Below, one piece after another: positions 60,262 through 64,000 of a stretch of 64,000 nucleotides of DNA. Each line of letters opens with the position of its first letter. Position 1 is the first letter of the stretch. Below the pieces are notes generated by a model, which saw only the letters and a program-made list of their open reading frames with translations, was not told where the DNA came from and did not search any database. A program made the translations under genes and the position numbers. The DNA is from Mucor racemosus (taxonomy: Eukaryota > Mucoromycota > Mucoromycetes > Mucorales > Mucoraceae): NCBI GenBank assembly GCA_027405735.1, contig JAPEHQ010000002.1, positions 3,670,501-3,734,500 of the forward strand, given 5' to 3'.

Positions 60262-61050
60262 TACACCATGCTTTTGGCAGCATGGTTTAGTTGATATTCC
60301 ATTAAGTAACTTCTGGTTTCGGATCTGTTATTGTTCACTTTTTTGGATTTGACGTGATCCGGTTTAAGAATAATACATAATTACATTCTAATTATGGCAT
60401 AATATTTGATTTATATTGCATATACAGCTTGATATTATGCACTATGTATCATTGAAAAGTTTCAGAAGCTTGAATCCTAGAAGATGTAGTGAAAGGTATA
60501 ATAAAGCTCCAAAAAAATACTCATTCATAGGCTAAATTACAGTCTCCATTTAGTACATAAAAGCCTGACCTGAGCTATTTCCTGAATAAAAATAAAAATA
60601 AAGTTTATTATTTTACTCCATTAGGTCTTTCTTCATTCCAGAGTTCTTTTGTAAAAGATTCCAATCATCAGGCTTAGCTACGAGTTGCCATCTTGGAATG
60701 AAATATAGGCTAATATAATAATCGAAACTTTTGATTTACATTGATTTTTCGTCTTATCCCTCTTTTTTATCCTCTTTACCCCTACAGTAAAATGTAAAAT
60801 AAAAAACTTTGAAAAAAATATACAGTTTAAATTGTTGCATCCACCGGTTATTTGTAAGATAATGAACCTTTTGATTTGTAATCATTATTCATAAGAAGTC
60901 AGCTAACTAATCTGTGGTAACATTCCTGATTGATCTTATTGTTGTAAAATAAGATCCAGGAAACGGGATATTTGAGACATATCCGCTTGTTGGATTTAGC
61001 TATATAAAATAAGCTCAACTTGAATGTGCTGTGTTACTAATGTAAATAGA
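60262..61050. other. Unassigned stretch
   Basis: AT-rich; no gene or repeat partner recognised. Confidence 0.4.
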
Positions 61051-61270
61051 TTGATCTGGCATGGAATGTCAGAGAGATATAATCGATCTAATACTAATCT
61101 AACGGATAAATGTAATATAGAATTTGTATATAAATAAGACAAATTATTGATATTAAATAAAGATGATCCTCAGTTTTTGTGCGTGATTTAATTTAACAAG
61201 TTTCTTTATTAAATTATACATTTTTTCTTGCTATAATATTTATTCTAAATCTTGTGCATTTCATAAATCC
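61050..61270 (+). repeat. LTR-like repeat shared with 32190-32400
   Basis: Shared TTTGTATATAAATA, TTGATATTAAATAAAGA and GTGATTTAATTTAACAAGTT; promoter-then-polyadenylation layout. Ends not resolved. Confidence 0.55.
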
Positions 61271-61575
61271 TTCTTTATTCAATATATGTGTTATATCAGA
61301 TTCTATATATGGCATTACCAATATCTATTTCCATAATCTCAATCTTGGTTGTATCAATATTATTACTGTATTATCTGAGATTGCCATCTATTATATAATA
61401 TATACTCATATCATATATTGAATAAACTACAACTTTTACTCTTGTTCAATTCTTACTGTTACTGATAAAACAATACGGATAGTGTGCAATAAGTCTATAT
61501 TTCTACTCTATTTATATTAGTTGTGATTTATTGTATCTGGAAGTTGCATCGTAACTGTCAGTAATCTACCAGAAT
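61264..61575. repeat. Old gypsy solo LTR fragment with nested L1
   Basis: 61264-61288 and 61473-61560 resemble the first ~150 bases of the gypsy LTR (AAATCCTTCTTTATT..., ATAGTGTGCAATAA..., CTCTATTTATATTA). L1 (61289-61472) sits inside. Confidence 0.6.
61289..61472 (+). mobile_element. Solo LTR L1, diverged copy
   Basis: TGTTATATCAGATTC...CTGATAAAACA, 184 bases, flanks ATATG and ATACG (one mismatch). Confidence 0.72.
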
Positions 61576-61649
61576 TAGGAATAACTGAATTACCAATTTA
61601 GAACATTTGTCAAGCCATGATGTTTAACATGCAAATCAGACAATGCTGC

Positions 61650-63051
61650 ATTCCATACGTCTATCATCATGCTACTATTAAATAATAGAAGCATGGTTCA
61701 ATTGTATTCATGCAATATCGAAAAAAAAGCCCAAAATATTGTCCAAAAAAATTTTTTTTTGGGGCTTGAATATGTATGTTAAAGAATGCCAAAAAACAAA
61801 CATATACCACGAAGAAACTAACCTTGTACCTTAATTTTTCACCGAGATATGCTGCCTCAAAGTTTTGATTTTTAAGAAGTGAAAAAGTGGACTTAGATAT
61901 TTAAAGAGTGTCTTACTGTATAAACTATGGAATACGGTAGATAAGAAAAACAATCACCATATTTAGCTATAACATCTCAGGCTTGATATTCTATTTTTCA
62001 TTTCAAGTTTGTCATTGAAATGATAAAAAAAGTAGCGGTCAATGATCATCCTTTTTAAGCTCGAAAATTTTGTAAATTCAAATTTGAAAATATATTTAAT
62101 GATATATAGGTTTACACATGAAAAAGCGATTTGAGTGCAAAGCAAAGCAATGGAATAACTTCTGTTGCATATCCTTTACAATCAAAATATTCTGAATTGA
62201 AACGACCCATAATTCATGGCAAAAGTTAAGGACATTAACCATCTACATTTTTTCATTATGAACAGCCAAGAAGGCAGTTTAGAGGTGAACACATAACTAT
62301 ATATGATAATTTAAAAAGTGGACAGATAATCGCCCCCTTAACAAAAATTTATCACCACTTTCAAGGCAGCATTGTACAGATTGGCGCTTTTAGACAAATG
62401 CTAGCCGCCTCATTCGCTTCGCTTATGCAGAAAGATGGCGTTGCACTGTCGACATGGAGGATTTGCTACAGGGTAGGATTTCTATCACGAATCGAACAAG
62501 TGAATTACTTTACAGTAAGAGTAATTAATTATCAGAAATATGAGGTTTGCAATTTGTTTGACAAGGGATTATGCAATATAAGAGTAAAATATAATCGTGC
62601 TGACGAGTTGATTAAATCCTAGTACAACAAGCCATATAATCAAAGAGAATACGAAAAACTTGGAACAATATTATTATCTGTATGAGAGGCTCACTGCCTG
62701 ACTTACTCTATTGAATCAAATAATGAATCAGCCCTTATCTGCGGCATTATAGACACTATATTACATGCTGGATAATATGAGTAAATCAGCTCGATTATCT
62801 AAGTGCATTTTGCGTAAGGCACATTTAATATAGTTTGTAGTATCGCCAGGATTGTCGGCTTTAAAGAATTTCCCTATAGATGTGATATCAAGAATGCTCC
62901 TCGAACCGGGCTTGTTCGACACTGTAAGCCTTTATTTCACCGAACTTTAAGTTTCCTTTCTCGAGGGCGGGGATTTTGAATGTAAAATGAAATCTAACAG
63001 TGCTAGCATAATCATACCTTCTCTTTCTCTAGACCATCCAGAATAACAACC
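61650..63051. other. Gene-poor stretch and eL14 promoter
   Basis: A 74-codon frame at 62398-62622 starting MLAASFASLMQKDGVAL, preceded by related but broken sequence from 62330 on, may be a decayed gene; product unknown. 62980-63051 includes a CT-rich leader (CTTCTCTTTCTCT) before the eL14 start. Confidence 0.35.
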
Positions 63052-63843
63052 ATGGTGGTATGTATACAATCATTGAATGACAAAACGTAAAGGATAGGAA
63101 CATGGTAAACATCAATTGATAAGCGATTAATAACTTGACAACGTTATTGGGATGGATTAATCAATAAATACCTTTGGATTTGGATAATGGATGCATCAAA
63201 AAAAAAAAAAATCGAAACTTGGACATAATTTATACTACAGTAACCATTCAATACTACAAGAGTCTACTTTGAAAGAGCTTATTCAATTGATTGTTATTGT
63301 GTCTCGTCCTTTACTACTTTTTAAGAGTAAAAATATTAACATTGAACCATTTATTTTAGCAAGGTACTTTCAAGCGTCAAGTCGAAGTTGGTCGTGTTGT
63401 CCTCATTAACTACGGTACTGATGCCGGTAAGTTGGCTGTCATTATTGACATTGTTGACCACAACCGTGCTCTTATCGATGGTCCCACCACTGGTGTCTCT
63501 CGTCAAGCTTTCCCTTTCCGTCGCATGGTCTTGACTCCTCTTGTCCTCAAGGATCTTCCTCGTGCTATCGGTCAATCTGCTCTTAAGAAGGCTTTGGAGA
63601 AGAACGATACCGTTGCCGCCTGGAACAAGACTGCTTGGGCCAAGAAGCTCGAGCAACGTAAGACTCGTGCTGGTTTGTCTGATTTCGACCGTTTCAAGTT
63701 GTTGAAGTTGAAGAACCAAGTAAGTAATTTGTTTAGATCTTTTGCAATTCAATACTTCAGTATACTTATTCTGTTCTTTTTTTTTATAGCGTCGTTTCGC
63801 TGTCGGCTCTGCTGTTGCTGCTGCCAAGAAGCAAACTGCTTAA
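63052..63843 (+). CDS. RPL14: 60S ribosomal protein eL14
   Basis: Exons 63052-63057 (only ATG GTG), 63360-63719 and 63790-63843 give 139 residues. [53 protein letters not shown] and [11 protein letters not shown] match eL14, with an Ala/Lys-rich tail ending AAAKKQTA. Codons are strongly biased to C-ending and AAG/CGT forms, unlike neighbouring genes, as expected for a highly expressed gene. Intron 1 (302 bases) is long for this window; no C/D-box snoRNA motifs were visible. Confidence 0.95.
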
Positions 63844-64000
63844 ATATTCGTTTTCGTTCCATGTATTCAATAAATCAAGTTGAAAAAAAATTGTAGTAAT
63901 AAGGATGTGTTGTGTTTTATACATAATTGAAATATTTTTTCGAGTATTGGGTGTAGTGTAATATTTTATTTGTTTATTCAAAAGAAATGCATATTTATAA

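Noticed and set aside
63058..63359. Possible intronic snoRNA in the long first eL14 intron
   Set aside because: No C/D-box or H/ACA layout could be seen.
63351..63827. 158-codon minus-strand frame
   Set aside because: Antisense of eL14; strong codon bias of eL14 produces an open complement.

Overview
The window is AT-rich nuclear DNA of an early-diverging filamentous fungus, most likely a member of the Mucoromycota (Mucorales-like). This follows from small genes with many short introns (about 45-120 bases, GTAAGT/GTATGT donors, TAG acceptors), compact gene spacing outside repeats, a fused delta-9 desaturase/cytochrome b5, PEX11, UBC4 and eL14 genes of fungal type, and a chromodomain-bearing Ty3/gypsy element. 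The species cannot be named from sequence alone.

Gene islands. 1-5044: TVP23 (minus, cut by the window edge), UBC4/5-type E2 (plus), a paraoxonase-like beta-propeller protein (minus) and an NmrA-like Rossmann protein (minus). 11705-14731: PEX11 (plus), a CHTOP/FoP-type mRNA-export adaptor (minus) and a six-cysteine small secreted protein (minus). 33464-40628: a tiny secreted peptide (minus), an Ish1/Msc1-like secretory protein (minus), delta-9 fatty-acid desaturase (plus) and an alternative NADH dehydrogenase (plus). 50763-55966: a polyQ coiled-coil protein (plus), a secreted protein of unknown function (minus) and a PPT1-type palmitoyl-protein thioesterase (minus). 63052-63843: ribosomal protein eL14 (plus). 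Exon structures were worked out by hand; nearly all introns restore frame exactly and family-typical lengths (147 aa E2, 304 aa PPT1, 452 aa desaturase).

Repeat-rich tracts. 5.8-10.4 kb, 15.3-33 kb, 41.6-50 kb and 56.7-62 kb are made of nested mobile elements. They include a Ty3/gypsy chromovirus with two apparently identical 483-base LTRs (23155-29509); a decayed Tc1/mariner element with 210-base terminal repeats (17750-19368); two copies of a 363-base hAT-type MITE with perfect 8-base target duplications; four copies of a ~500-base TA-flanked MITE; several solo LTR families (here L1-L4) with 5-base target duplications; an unclassified 1.5-kb repeat R1 in five copies; and a repeat R2 in four copies, three of which carry a broken WD40 gene fragment resembling dynein intermediate chain.

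Architecture of note. Two R2 copies form a near-perfect palindrome with ~1.77-kb arms, and the gypsy element sits inside one arm. Two R1 copies form a near-identical 1.5-kb inverted pair around 5.3 kb of older repeats. At 46.1-47.2 kb three elements are nested inside one another. No tRNA, CRISPR, prophage or secondary-metabolite cluster was seen, and no clearly new biological system could be supported; the most unusual material is the repeat architecture and the extreme exon structures (3-, 5-, 12- and 17-nt coding exons).
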